Shown: positions 1-8,878, numbered from the stretch's first letter. The stretch: DNA of 64,000 nucleotides from Streptomyces lavendulae subsp. lavendulae (GCF_002803845.1 NZ_CP024985.1:8567501-8631500), one strand, 5' to 3'. Numbers and translations: made by a program. Notes: generated by a model from the letters alone, not told the origin.

Positions 1-213
1 ACCGCCACCGAGGGCCGCGACGCCGACGGCCCCACCCCCGAGACATGGCTGCCGCACGTCTCCCGGCTGGACACGATCCCGCTTGCCTGTGCCCACGAGG
101 AGGCCATGGCGGACCAGCCTCGCGCGGTGATCGCACAGACCCTCATCGACTTCCTCGAAGCCGCCGCCCCCGCACCCAGGGGTACAGACGTAGACACGCA
201 AGGAGCCAAGTGA
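1..213 (+). CDS. C-terminal fragment of a thioesterase-like (probably NRPS-terminal) protein
   Basis: An open frame enters from the left edge and stops with TGA at 211-213. The 70 visible residues contain a WLPHVSRLDTIPLACAHEE stretch followed by an amphipathic helix. This resembles the end of NRPS or stand-alone thioesterase domains, where a His follows the last beta strand. The gene overlaps the next start by 4 bp (GTGA), so it is the upstream member of the same operon. Only the tail is visible, so the parent enzyme is inferred mainly from the type II thioesterase, P450 and exporter that follow. A free-standing hydrolase is the alternative. Confidence 0.55.
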   Translation, partial: TATEGRDADGPTPETWLPHVSRLDTIPLACAHEEAMADQPRAVIAQTLIDFLEAAAPAPRGTDVDTQGAK

Positions 214-1619
214 CACCCATGCACACGGAAACCCTTCCCACCTCCCTACCCGGCCACTGGCTGGCCCCTGAGGACCCCGGCTACGACGAGGCGCGCCGCA
301 TCTGGAACGGCATGCACGACAGGCGTCCGGCTCTCATCGCACGCTGTCGTGACACGGGCGAGGTCTCCCTGGCCCTGCGCCACGCGGCCGTGACGGGCCT
401 GGACGTCACCGTCCGGGGCGGGGGCCACAACGTGGCCGGGACCGCGCTCGCGGACGGTGCCGTGCTGATCGACCTCGGCCCCCTGTCGGACGTCGAAGTG
501 GACCCCGTTGCCGGGATCGCCCTGGCGGGGGGCGGAGCTCTGCTGCGCGACGTGGACGCCGCGACCACCCCGTACGGGCTGGCCTGCCCTGCGGGCGTCG
601 TCTCGCACACCGGCCTGGGCGGGCTCGCCCTCGGCGGAGGATACGGCTGGCTCGCCCGCAAGTGGGGACTGACCTGCGACCACATCCTGGCCGCCGAGGT
701 GGTCCTGGCCGACGGGACGGTCGTCGAGACCGACGAGGACAACCACCCCGAGCTGCTGTGGGCCCTCCGGGGCGGCGGCGGGAACTTCGGCATCGTCACG
801 CGGTTCACGCTCCGGCTCAGGCCGGTGGGCCCGGTGCACCACCATGTCGGTGTCTACCCGCTGGACCAGGCCGTGCAGGCGCTGGCCGCCTACCGCGGGT
901 TCGCCGAGCGGCAAGGGCCCGACCTGCACGCCGTCGGATGCCTGAAGTTCGCCGGCGACCAGGAGTGGATCCCCGTCGCACTACGCGGTGAGCGCGCCCT
1001 CTTCCTGACGGCGACCTGGTTCGGTGACCCGGCCGAGGGGCCGTCCCGCACCGCTTCCCTGTTCGCTGACGTCCGGCCCGCGGCCGAACTCACCCGTCTG
1101 TTGTCCTACGCGGAGCTCCAGGCCCTTGGCGATCACGGTGAGCCGCACGGCAACCGGTACTTCACCAAGTCCTGCTACCTCGCCGAGCTCTCCCCGAAGG
1201 AAGCGGAGGAGTTCGCGGGGATCGCGCTCGACATGCCCTCCCGCCTGTCCTCCGTCGACTTCGAGTACCTCCGCGGAGCGATCACCGACGTTCCCGACGA
1301 GGAATCGGCCTTCCCCAGCCGGGAAGCCCCGTACATCTGCACGGTCTCCTCACAGTGGACCGACCCGGGCCAGGACGCCGTGAACACGGACTGGCCGCGC
1401 CGCGCCATCGAGCGCCTCGCTCCCCTCAGCACCGGCGGGGCGTACGTGAACTACCTCCAAGACGAGCACGCCGGCCGGGTGCGCGAGGTGTACGGCGCGG
1501 CCCGCCACGCCCGCCTCGCGGCGGTGAAGAACACCTACGACCCCGGCAACGTGTTGCACCGCAATCAGAACATCCCGCCGACGGCGGACGAACAGCACAA
1601 CCGCAGCAAGGAGTCCTGA
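210..1619 (+). CDS. FAD-binding oxidoreductase, berberine-bridge-enzyme type
   Basis: A 469-residue flavoprotein that should oxidise a small-molecule substrate with covalently held FAD. The PCMH-type FAD fold is recognisable from VRGGGHNVAG, whose His is the usual 8-alpha FAD attachment site, and from the GLGGLALGGGYGWL loop. A C-terminal BBE segment (about 415-460) contains NTYDPGNVLHRNQNI, typical of the family. I chose GTG at 210 because AGGAG lies 5-6 bases upstream and the start overlaps the previous stop by 4 bp; ATG 219 is the alternative. It sits in a tailoring operon between a thioesterase-like tail and a tRNA-synthetase paralogue, so oxidation of a peptide-derived intermediate is likely. 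The substrate is not predictable. Confidence 0.9.
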   Translation: MTPMHTETLPTSLPGHWLAPEDPGYDEARRIWNGMHDRRPALIARCRDTGEVSLALRHAAVTGLDVTVRGGGHNVAGTALADGAVLIDLGPLSDVEVDPVAGIALAGGGALLRDVDAATTPYGLACPAGVVSHTGLGGLALGGGYGWLARKWGLTCDHILAAEVVLADGTVVETDEDNHPELLWALRGGGGNFGIVTRFTLRLRPVGPVHHHVGVYPLDQAVQALAAYRGFAERQGPDLHAVGCLKFAGDQEWIPVALRGERALFLTATWFGDPAEGPSRTASLFADVRPAAELTRLLSYAELQALGDHGEPHGNRYFTKSCYLAELSPKEAEEFAGIALDMPSRLSSVDFEYLRGAITDVPDEESAFPSREAPYICTVSSQWTDPGQDAVNTDWPRRAIERLAPLSTGGAYVNYLQDEHAGRVREVYGAARHARLAAVKNTYDPGNVLHRNQNIPPTADEQHNRSKES

Positions 1620-1621
1620 AC

Positions 1622-2659
1622 ATGTCGATCCTGCAGCCGCCGTCCATCCACGGCAGCAACGAGCCGGACGCTTTCGTGCGCGCACTGCGCTCTCCGTGGT
1701 ACGCCCTGGTCGCCGATCTGTTCCACACCGTGCGCACCGCGACCGCCGACTACGCGAACGGCAGGGGCCTGCGCAACCTTCCCTTCCCGCTGACCACCCG
1801 GACCGTCACCTGCCCCACGGCTCTCGGCAGCGACTCCGAGCCGGTCCCCGTCTCCGTCCTCGGCGTCGACACCTATCTGCCCGACTCCATGCAGTTCGCG
1901 CTCGAGTACGGCTGCCGACTTGCCCCCGGCGGCTGCTGGGACATCCAGCCCTCCTACCGGGGCGAGACGCCCGACGAAACCCACCTGAACCAGTACACGC
2001 ACAGCGAGGCCGAGATACCCGGCGGCCTTGAGGAGATGACCGACTACGTCGACGGCTACGTGAAGGCCCTCGCCGCCGCCGTCCTGGACCAGCACGGCGA
2101 TCGTCTGGCCACCGCCCGCGGCAACGTCTCCCACCTGGAACGCATGGCCGGCCACGGCGCCCCGTTCGAGCAGCTCACCTTCGCCGAGGCCGTCCGCATC
2201 GTCGGTGACACCGAAGGGTGCGTACACGACGCGGGTACCTGGCGAAGCCTCACCCGCAAGGGCGAGCGGCTGCTGATGGAACGGGTCAGCGAGTTCGTGT
2301 GGGTGCACCACTTCGACTCCCTGGCGGTTCCGTTCTACCAGGCCTTCGGGGACGAGAACGGGCAGACCGCCCGAAACGCCGACCTGTTCTTCGGCCTGGG
2401 CGAGATCGTGGGGGGCGGAGAGCGTCACTCTGACGTGGAACTCCTGCGGAAGTCCATGGTCATGCACGATGTCAACGAGCAGGAGTACGCCTGGTACGTG
2501 AGCATGCGCGAGCAGTTCCCCATGCGTACTGCGGGATTCGGCATGGGCGTGGAGCGCTTCCTGATGTGGGTGCTCGGCCACGGCGACATCCGCGATATCC
2601 CCCTGATCGACCGGATCGGCGAGACCCCTGCCTTCCCGGCCGCGGTGATCCGTCCCTAA
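1622..2659 (+). CDS. Class II aminoacyl-tRNA synthetase paralogue (AsnRS/AspRS-like catalytic domain only)
   Basis: This 345-residue protein is the catalytic core of an asparaginyl/aspartyl-tRNA synthetase without the N-terminal OB-fold anticodon domain; full AsnRS is usually over 430 residues. A motif 2-like segment with SYRGETPDETHLNQYTHSE near residue 120 and a motif 3 GFGMGVERFLMWVLGHGD near 315 keep the ATP-binding Arg/Glu residues. GLGEIVGGGERHSD precedes motif 3. A GGAG lies before ATG 1622, two bases after the oxidoreductase stop. Known relatives without anticodon domains include archaeal AsnRS-related asparagine synthetase. Within this cluster it may activate Asp/Asn or a related acid as an adenylate for amide formation. 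That role is inference. Confidence 0.8.
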   Translation: MSILQPPSIHGSNEPDAFVRALRSPWYALVADLFHTVRTATADYANGRGLRNLPFPLTTRTVTCPTALGSDSEPVPVSVLGVDTYLPDSMQFALEYGCRLAPGGCWDIQPSYRGETPDETHLNQYTHSEAEIPGGLEEMTDYVDGYVKALAAAVLDQHGDRLATARGNVSHLERMAGHGAPFEQLTFAEAVRIVGDTEGCVHDAGTWRSLTRKGERLLMERVSEFVWVHHFDSLAVPFYQAFGDENGQTARNADLFFGLGEIVGGGERHSDVELLRKSMVMHDVNEQEYAWYVSMREQFPMRTAGFGMGVERFLMWVLGHGDIRDIPLIDRIGETPAFPAAVIRP

Positions 2660-2676
2660 CGGCACAAGATAGGTTC

Positions 2677-3954
2677 ATGAACACGACATTGCGTGGCTCG
2701 GTGCTGCGAATACGGGACTACCGGCTCCTGTGGTTCGGTGAGACCGCCAGGACGCTCGGAAACAGCGTGACCTCCGTGACCCTGCCGTTGATCGCGGTCA
2801 CGGTGCTGGACACAGGTGCCACGGCGGTGGGCGCCCTGGCGGCTGTGGTCTGGTTGCCCTGGTTGCTGATCGGCCTGCCGGTAGGCGCCTGGGTGGACCG
2901 CATGCGCCGACGCCCCGTGATGATCGTCTGCAACACGGTGTCCGCGGTGCTCTGCGCCAGTGTCCCGCTCGCGGCCTGGCTGGACGCCCTGACCTTCGCG
3001 CAGCTGCTGATCGTCGCGCTGGCCCTGGGCACCAGCGCGGTGTTCTTCAACACCGCCAACCACGCCTACCTGCCCACCGTCCTGACGGAGGGAGATCTGC
3101 TCGAAGGCAACTCCAAGCTTCAGGCGAGTGAGTCGGCGACCAACGTGGCGGGCCCCGGACTCGCCGGCCTGATCACCCAGTTCATCGGTGCGGTCGCCGG
3201 ACTGCTCCTCGACGCGTTCACCTTTCTGGTCTCCACGCTGTGTCTCACCTCGATCCGGGCCACGGAGCCGCCGCCGGCGCCTGATGCCCCGGCGGAGAGC
3301 CTGCGGAGCAGGATCGGTGAGGGGCTGCGGTTCGTCCTCCGTGACCGCTATCTGCGTCCCATGGTCATATACGGCGCCCTGGTCAACCTGGCCCTGATGG
3401 GCTACCAGGCGGTCCAAGTGGTCTTCCTGGTACGCACGGTGGGGGTCAACTCCGCCACCGTCGGAATGCTGCTGACCTCCGGGAGCATCGGCGGCATCGT
3501 GGGGGCCGTCGTCGCCGAAGCCGTCGGACGCCGCTTCGGCACCGGTCGCGGCATGCTGCTGATGCAACTCCTCACCTGCCCCTTCGCGCTGCTGATGCCC
3601 CTGGCCACCGAAGGGGCCGGCCTGGTCCTCTACGCGGGCGGAGCGTTCGTGATCGGCGTCGGGATTACGTCGTGCAACGTCGTCCTCGGCAGCTTCCGCC
3701 AGACGTACTGCCCGCCCGGGCTGCTGGGACGTGTCGTGGCCACCACCATGGTGCTCAATCACAGCACCATCCCCCTCGGCTCGCTGCTCGGCGGATTCAT
3801 CGGCGACGCACTCGGGCCGCGCGCCGCCATGTGGATCATGACGGGACTCCTGGCACCCTGCTGGGTCATCCTGGCCTTCGGTCCGATGAGGCGGCAGCGC
3901 GACCTCCCCACCAGCCATCGGTCCGCCGGTATCCCAGAGAAGGACAGAACGTGA
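2677..3954 (+). CDS. MFS transporter, probable product exporter
   Basis: A 425-residue integral membrane protein with about twelve hydrophobic segments. It has a loop 2-3 motif GAWVDRMRRRP and begins RDYRLLWFGETARTLGNSV, as in the DHA3/EntS-like group of drug and siderophore exporters. It lies 17 bp after the synthetase paralogue and overlaps the P450 start by 4 bp (GTGA), so all are translated from one message. In such clusters these proteins usually export the product or give self-resistance. The substrate cannot be told from the sequence. Confidence 0.9.
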   Translation: MNTTLRGSVLRIRDYRLLWFGETARTLGNSVTSVTLPLIAVTVLDTGATAVGALAAVVWLPWLLIGLPVGAWVDRMRRRPVMIVCNTVSAVLCASVPLAAWLDALTFAQLLIVALALGTSAVFFNTANHAYLPTVLTEGDLLEGNSKLQASESATNVAGPGLAGLITQFIGAVAGLLLDAFTFLVSTLCLTSIRATEPPPAPDAPAESLRSRIGEGLRFVLRDRYLRPMVIYGALVNLALMGYQAVQVVFLVRTVGVNSATVGMLLTSGSIGGIVGAVVAEAVGRRFGTGRGMLLMQLLTCPFALLMPLATEGAGLVLYAGGAFVIGVGITSCNVVLGSFRQTYCPPGLLGRVVATTMVLNHSTIPLGSLLGGFIGDALGPRAAMWIMTGLLAPCWVILAFGPMRRQRDLPTSHRSAGIPEKDRT

Positions 3955-5081
3955 CGACAGACGACACCTCCACCGCTTCCACGGTCCAGTACTACGACGA
4001 ACTCGGATGCTGGGTGGTGTGGGGCCGGCAGGCGGCCCAGGCCGCTCTGGAGGACCCCCACCTCTCCTCGGAGACCCTTGAGGCTGCCAATCTCAGCTAC
4101 CTGCCAACCGACATGCACGAGGAGTGCTCGCATCTCATCGAGACGATGCGCCGGTGGTTCGTCCTGCTCGACGGCAGCCGGCACACCACCGCCCGCCGTG
4201 CGGTCCAGCCGCTCTTCTCCCCGCGCCGCATCCGCAGGCTGGAGGAGACCATCGAGGTCATCGTCGACGAGGAACTCGACGCGTACGCAGCCTCGGAGAG
4301 TCACGACGCCGTTGCCGAACTCGCCGACCGGATCTCGGCCCGGACCATCGGCCTGCTGCTCGGCCTGCCCGGGAGCGACCACCTGAGCCTGCACCGCTGG
4401 GCCAAGGCGCTCACGGACTTCCTCGGCACTTCCTACCGCCGGGACTGCGCCGTCGGCGCCCAGGACGCGCTCCGGGAGATGGGGGAGTTCATCAAGAACG
4501 CCCCCGACGAGGACAGCATCTGGAGCCGGGCCAGCGGCAGCGAATGGGACCGTCTGGCTACCTCCTCCATGGTGATGTTCGGGGGGCTCGAGACCACGGT
4601 CGGCCTGATCGGCTTCTCCCTCTGGCACATGCTGGGCAACGGCCTGGCCCCCCGGATCGCCGCAGCGGACACTGACGAAGCGGCGAAGGAAGTGGTCGAG
4701 CGGGCCCTGGAGGTCTATGCACCGCTCGGCCACGTCGCCCGCATCGCCACGTCCACCACTGAACTGGGCGGCAGGACCGTCATGGAGGGAGACCTCGTAC
4801 TGGTGTCCCTCACCGGCCGTGACCTCTTCGACACACCGCAGCTGCCGACCGCCCCCACCACGCATCACCAGGGAGCGGACCGTTCCGACCACGTCGCCTT
4901 CGGTTTCGGCATGCACTACTGCGTCGGAGCTCCCCTCGCCCGGATCACGGTCGCCCAGCTCCTCACCGGGTTTGCCAGGCGGTTCCCCGACGCGACGGTG
5001 AAGGAGGTCGCCTGGCGCAAGAACCGGACCTTCCGCGGATTCGACCGTCTGGTGCTCGACCTCGACGGCGCCTCCCGGTAG
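3951..5081 (+). CDS. Cytochrome P450 with degenerate ExxR motif
   Basis: A 376-residue bacterial P450. The heme-ligand loop is clear (FGFGMHYCVGAPLAR, near residue 320) and the I helix reads MFGGLETTVGLI, giving the acidic/Thr pair. The K-helix ExxR motif, nearly universal in P450s, is not seen where expected: the segment before YAP reads ERALEVYAP, aligning ALEV where family members have ExLR. Translation starts at GTG 3951, coupled to the exporter. It is short for the family. It probably hydroxylates or couples the cluster product, perhaps on a carrier protein. The missing ExxR could mean an unusual fold, as reported for CYP157-type Streptomyces enzymes, or reduced activity. Confidence 0.88.
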   Translation: MTTDDTSTASTVQYYDELGCWVVWGRQAAQAALEDPHLSSETLEAANLSYLPTDMHEECSHLIETMRRWFVLLDGSRHTTARRAVQPLFSPRRIRRLEETIEVIVDEELDAYAASESHDAVAELADRISARTIGLLLGLPGSDHLSLHRWAKALTDFLGTSYRRDCAVGAQDALREMGEFIKNAPDEDSIWSRASGSEWDRLATSSMVMFGGLETTVGLIGFSLWHMLGNGLAPRIAAADTDEAAKEVVERALEVYAPLGHVARIATSTTELGGRTVMEGDLVLVSLTGRDLFDTPQLPTAPTTHHQGADRSDHVAFGFGMHYCVGAPLARITVAQLLTGFARRFPDATVKEVAWRKNRTFRGFDRLVLDLDGASR

Positions 5082-5122
5082 CAGCCGCCCCCTCCCCACC
5101 CGGACCCCAAGCAGAGGTACCC

Positions 5123-5851
5123 ATGCAATCCATCGAGCCCACCGTCCTGGTCTGTCTCCCGTTCGCCGGAGCCGGAGCTTCCTTCTTCCGCAAGTGGCAG
5201 CCTCTCGCCGCTGATGGTCTGCGCATAGCCGCCGTCCAGCTGCCCGGCCGCGAGGAACGGTTCCTCGACGAGACCCACACCGACGCCTCCTCGGCGATGG
5301 ACGAGGCCTGGGCGTGGCTGGAGCCCCAGCTGGACGGCGCGGAGCGCATCGTGGTCTTCGGCCACAGCCTCGGCGCAGTCCTCGCGTACGAACTGGCGCA
5401 CCGGATCGGCGACCTGGGCGGGCTGCCGGTGGAGCGGCTCGTGGTCAGCGGATCGGCGGGCCCGTGGAAGCCCCGGGCCCGCCGTGCCACCGGGCTGAGC
5501 GACGAGCAGTTCCTGACCCGCGTGCAGGGCTTCGCCGGATACACGCACCAAGCCATGCAGGACGAAGAGATGCTCGAACTGCTGGTCCCGTTGCTCCGAG
5601 CCGACGTGGAGATGCATGAGAACTACCGCCCCTCGTACCAGGACCCCCTGAACGCGCCCATCACGGCGCTGCGCGGCGCCGACGACGATCTGGTCAGTGC
5701 AATGGAATGTGCCCAGTGGGTGGAGGCCACGACCGGCGGCTTCGTCAGCACCGAGCTCCCGGGCGGCCACATGTATCTCACCGAGAGCGCGGGGGACGTG
5801 CTCCGGATCGTCACCGAGGCCCTCCTGGAAGGTCCGGTGACGGCACGATGA
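5123..5851 (+). CDS. Type II thioesterase
   Basis: A 242-residue alpha/beta hydrolase of the editing thioesterase group that removes aberrant acyl groups from NRPS or PKS carrier proteins. The nucleophile elbow GHSLGAVLAYELA is near residue 80, the acid lies in ALRGADDDLV, and the catalytic His in LPGGHMYLT. The opening LVCLPFAGAGASFFRKW and QLPGREERF are hallmark type II segments. An AGAGG precedes ATG 5123. The stop overlaps the next ATG by 4 bp. Its presence is the best evidence that the cluster includes a thiotemplate synthetase to the left of the window. Confidence 0.93.
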   Translation: MQSIEPTVLVCLPFAGAGASFFRKWQPLAADGLRIAAVQLPGREERFLDETHTDASSAMDEAWAWLEPQLDGAERIVVFGHSLGAVLAYELAHRIGDLGGLPVERLVVSGSAGPWKPRARRATGLSDEQFLTRVQGFAGYTHQAMQDEEMLELLVPLLRADVEMHENYRPSYQDPLNAPITALRGADDDLVSAMECAQWVEATTGGFVSTELPGGHMYLTESAGDVLRIVTEALLEGPVTAR

Positions 5852-6678
5852 CCGGCCGCCTGGCAGGCAGGACCGCCTTGATCACCGGCGCGGCACGCGG
5901 CCTCGGCCGCGCCACGGCCGTTGCCTTCGCGAGGGAGGGAGCCGACCTGATCCTTCTCGACGTGGCGTCCGACCTGGCCGGCGTCCCGTATCCACTCGGC
6001 TCGGCCAGTCAGCTGGACCACACGGCAGCGCTGTGCAGGGAAGCCGGAGCGGCCGTGCTGGTGGCTGAGGCCGATGTCCGGCACAGTACCGAGGTCGAGG
6101 CCGCGGTCCGTACCGCGCTCGACCGGTTCGGACAGATCGACGTGCTGGTCAACAACGCGGGAATCGCCGCACCGTCGGGACGCCCCGTCCACGAGATCGA
6201 CGAGCCGGAATGGCAGCTGATGCTGGATGTGGACCTGACGGGCGCGTGGCGGTTGATCCGCGCCGTCGGCGGCCACATGGTCCGCCAGAAATCGGGCAGC
6301 ATCATCAACATAGCCTCCACCGCCGGCCTGGTCGGATACCGCCACTTCGCGGGGTATGTTGCCGCCAAGCACGGCCTGGTGGGTCTGACGAAGGCGGCAG
6401 CCCTGGACTATGCCCCGCACAAGGTGCGGGTCAACGCCGTCTGCCCGGGCTCGGTCCGGGACGACGATCACGCCGAAGGGCGCATGCTGGCCGAGATCGC
6501 ACGCTCCCTCGACGTACCGGTCGCGGAACACGAGGAGATCTTCGTCGGTTCCCAGCCGATGAACGCCCTGATGGAACCGGAGGACGTCGCCTCGGCCGCT
6601 CTGTGGCTGGCCGCGGACGAATCTCGCCGCGTCACCGGCAGTGTGGTGACAGTGGACGGGGGCTTCACCGCCTACTGA
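5848..6678 (+). CDS. SDR-family oxidoreductase, mycofactocin-dependent type
   Basis: A 276-residue classical short-chain dehydrogenase. The cofactor motif TGAARGLG is near residue 13, NNAG near 95, and catalytic Ser with YVAAK near 165-175. After the second strand there is an extra stretch (VPYPLGSASQLDHTAALCREAG) characteristic of the mycofactocin-coupled SDR subgroup, whose NAD is non-exchangeable and is re-oxidised through mycofactocin. It is the last gene of the operon (ATGA overlap with the thioesterase) and probably oxidises a carbinol on the product. No mycofactocin genes are in the window, so they would have to be elsewhere. Confidence 0.9.
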   Translation: MTGRLAGRTALITGAARGLGRATAVAFAREGADLILLDVASDLAGVPYPLGSASQLDHTAALCREAGAAVLVAEADVRHSTEVEAAVRTALDRFGQIDVLVNNAGIAAPSGRPVHEIDEPEWQLMLDVDLTGAWRLIRAVGGHMVRQKSGSIINIASTAGLVGYRHFAGYVAAKHGLVGLTKAAALDYAPHKVRVNAVCPGSVRDDDHAEGRMLAEIARSLDVPVAEHEEIFVGSQPMNALMEPEDVASAALWLAADESRRVTGSVVTVDGGFTAY

Positions 6679-6833
6679 GTCCGAGATGGGTGAGGTAGGC
6701 ACGGGGCCAGGTGCCGGTGTGGTGGGTCAAGCGGTGGCGCGGGGGCCTGGCGGGCTTGGGGCTGGGGCGGTGGGCTGGTGTTTTCTCTGGTTTGCCGAGT
6801 TTGCTCCTTCCCACAGGGGCTGGTCGAGCAGGT

Positions 6834-7424
6834 CTATGGAGTGGCTGATTCGCTGTAGGAGCAGGCGGGCGGCGTCAGCGGTGCGTCCCTGGTGCGCGCC
6901 GCGCAGTTGAAGCTGACGTTTGACGTCCGACGGGCAGCATTCAGCAGCTCGGGCGCGAGGGTCCCGTCACGCCATGCAGTGATGAGATCCAGGTCGTGGA
7001 CCAGGAAGTGGAGTTGCACGTCGTCTATGGAGTCTGTCCACAGGGGCTCGGTGGGCTTCGGCGACGAGTTCGGGGTGGTGGTCGAAGCCTGGCCACGGAA
7101 GGACGGGGTGGTCGTTCTTCTCGCCGAACTGCCGGACCTGGTCGATGTCGCCCAGGGCTGCGTGCGGCAGTGACTCGTTCGTCCAGGATCACAGCCGGGA
7201 CTGCTGGGCGAGGCGCTGCCGATCATGGCGAGCTGACCGGTGAGGAACACCTTTCCCTCACGTGACCAGCTGATCCGCGCGTCGTCCAGTGACCAGTCGT
7301 ACTGCACGTCGCCCGACAGTCCGAGGCGTTCGACCATCAGGGGCCGGAGAGTGCTGCCACGCTCGCGGGCCGCGAGCACGACTCCCTCCCATACGGAGTG
7401 GTCGTGCTTCGAGCGGTCGTTCAC
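6834..7424 (-). pseudogene. Decayed copy of the DUF6882-like protein encoded at 37983-38471
   Basis: The first ~65 residues (DRSKHDHSVWEGVVLAARER, then LSGDVQYDWSLDDARISWSR) match the intact protein at 37983-38471 closely. The frame then runs into non-homologous sequence and regains homology at SIDDVQLHFLVHDLDL. The missing middle (WLWSW-NESLPHAALGD equivalent) is present in another frame, so at least two compensating frameshifts have occurred. The tail after HDLDL is unrelated. This is a relic beside the gene-cluster boundary; function is unknown even for the intact copy. Confidence 0.7.
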
Positions 7425-7741
7425 TCTGCTCCGCTGCTGGGCAGCCTCTCGACCGTCAACCGGATCACGGTGCCCTCAGTGACCGGCAACGGGCCCTCGT
7501 GGTCACCCCGTGCGGCTCGCCGATTCAGCCAGGGGTGGAGCCGGTCCCACGCCTGCGCGGTCGCCGCCGCCCCCAGAACCTCCACGGGCAGGTCGGCCAA
7601 GGGGTGGGAAATGCGGGGCGCGCCATGGCCCGCGTCCAGCACGACCAGGATGGGCGGGTCGTCCACTCGCCACTGTCCGGCGTCCACCAGAAGGGCCAGG
7701 GCCCGGCGCAACAGGGCCATCTCGATCCTGCCCCGGATCAT
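7421..7741 (-). pseudogene. Transposase C-terminal half fragment (IS701-like)
   Basis: The minus-strand frame contains DAGQWRVDDPPILVVLDAGH and ISHPLADLPVEVLGA, which match the central DDE region of a common actinobacterial IS701-like transposase (usual form AAGQWRPGDPDILVVMDAGYD). Neither end of the protein is present. The complementary N-terminal half of the same family lies immediately to the right on the opposite strand, so the element has been inverted and deleted internally. Confidence 0.65.
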
Positions 7742-7812
7742 GGGAATGGTCGAGCATGAGGTTCAAGGAGACGCGTTCACGGTGGTGGCGGAGTTCCCGT
7801 CGGAGTTATAGG

Positions 7813-8095
7813 CCTGCCTGCCTGCGCGGAGCGATGTCCTGTTCGAGTTGCACGACGCGCCGTTGTGCACCGACGGTCCGGTGCGGACCCTCGTGGACCT
7901 GGCGCTGGCTCCTGAGCATAGGCGCGGGCACGGAGCGTTGTACTCTGGGATCAACCGCGGCCGGATCGACTTCGCCCGGCTACGGCGGGCGCTGACCAGT
8001 GTCCCGCTTCCCCGAGCCGGCGGCGGTCGGCTTGCGCTGGCGGCAGACGTCTCCCCGTGGCTGCGGCCGGACGCCGACACCTGGCGGTTTCGAGT
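7813..8095 (+). pseudogene. Transposase N-terminal half fragment (IS701-like), inverted relative to its other half
   Basis: Reading from about 7818, the frame gives RSDVLFELHDAPLCTDGP, then LALAPEHRRGHGALYSGINR and LALAADVSPWLRPDADT. This is the conserved N-terminal region of the transposase family whose DDE part lies on the other strand at 7421-7741. It has no start codon of its own and loses homology after DADT near 8085. It is an inactive relic. Confidence 0.65.
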
Positions 8096-8109
8096 GATCG
8101 TGTCCGGTC

Positions 8110-8240
8110 TCCGAGGGTGAGGCGGGGCGTTCGTTGAGCTCGCGTTCGCCTTGCACGAGGGGTGTAGCGGGCGAGGCCGGTGTACTTCGGGGAAGCACGC
8201 GCGCAGGAGTCTGTTCGTGTTCTCGTTGGCCCCGTGTGCC
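8110..8240 (-). pseudogene. IS30-family transposase remnant
   Basis: On the minus strand 8240-8185 encodes AHGANENTNRLLRACFPE, and after a frame change about 8155-8110 encodes LVQGERELNERPAS. These match consecutive C-terminal motifs of IS30 transposases (NENTN-LLRQYFPKGTD, then V--ELN-RPRKTLG). Only ~45 residues survive in two frames. It is a relic. Confidence 0.55.
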
Positions 8241-8344
8241 TGCTTCAGCGGATGTTCTTGCTACCCGTCACGCTGGACACCGCCTGGATCACCGCCCGGT
8301 CCCCCAAGGGTGAGGTCGCCGCTTGGGCGTGGGCGGCCGGCTGG

Positions 8345-8640
8345 GCTGGGCCATGTCGGCCGCGCTGATCGACAGCACCGTCTCCGCCACCCAGGTCCTG
8401 ATGCACATCGTGCCCCCGATCCCGGCTACGCCGGGGCCCTGTTTGGCCTGCACCTCTACACGTGGGCCCTGATCGCCTTCCTGGCCGCCGCGGTTGCCCT
8501 GTTCCTGACCCCTCGGGCCGAGCCCCTGGACGCTGGCCTCGCTTCCCCCGCCCTGCGCCGGGCGGGCGCCGTCACCCCGGCGTTCTCCCCGCCTTCGCCG
8601 CCAGCAACCTGATCGCCGCCTGCTGCTTCCTCCAGGCTTC
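8345..8640 (+). pseudogene. Remnant of a DsbB-like membrane protein
   Basis: One frame reads LIDSTVSATQVLMHIVPP and after a one-base shift continues DPGYAGALFGLHLYTWALIA, then a hydrophobic helix. The combined order (QVLxHIxPxDPGYGxAxxGLHLYTWAxI) resembles disulfide-bond formation protein DsbB relatives. No start or stop fits and the following sequence is degenerate. Identification is tentative. Confidence 0.35.
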
Positions 8641-8878
8641 CCGCACGGTGAGCTGCCCCTTCGCCGTCCGGCCATCAAGCCGGAGAAGGCCGCCGCTGTC
8701 CGCGCGGCCGTCGCCGATCTCATACCCGAGCACACCGAGGCCGGCCACGAAGACACCCCATTCCGGAGCCGCCGGTCACCCCCGACACGCCGGGCAAGGT
8801 CGCCAACCACCCGCTGCCAGCTCCTCGACGGCACCCACGGCACCACAACCCGCCTCGCATCAGACGTTTGGCTTTGTA

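Noticed and set aside
2656..3918. Long minus-strand frame (420 residues) over the MFS gene
   Set aside because: Low-complexity, Gln/Gly/Asp/Arg-rich shadow of a strongly hydrophobic real gene.
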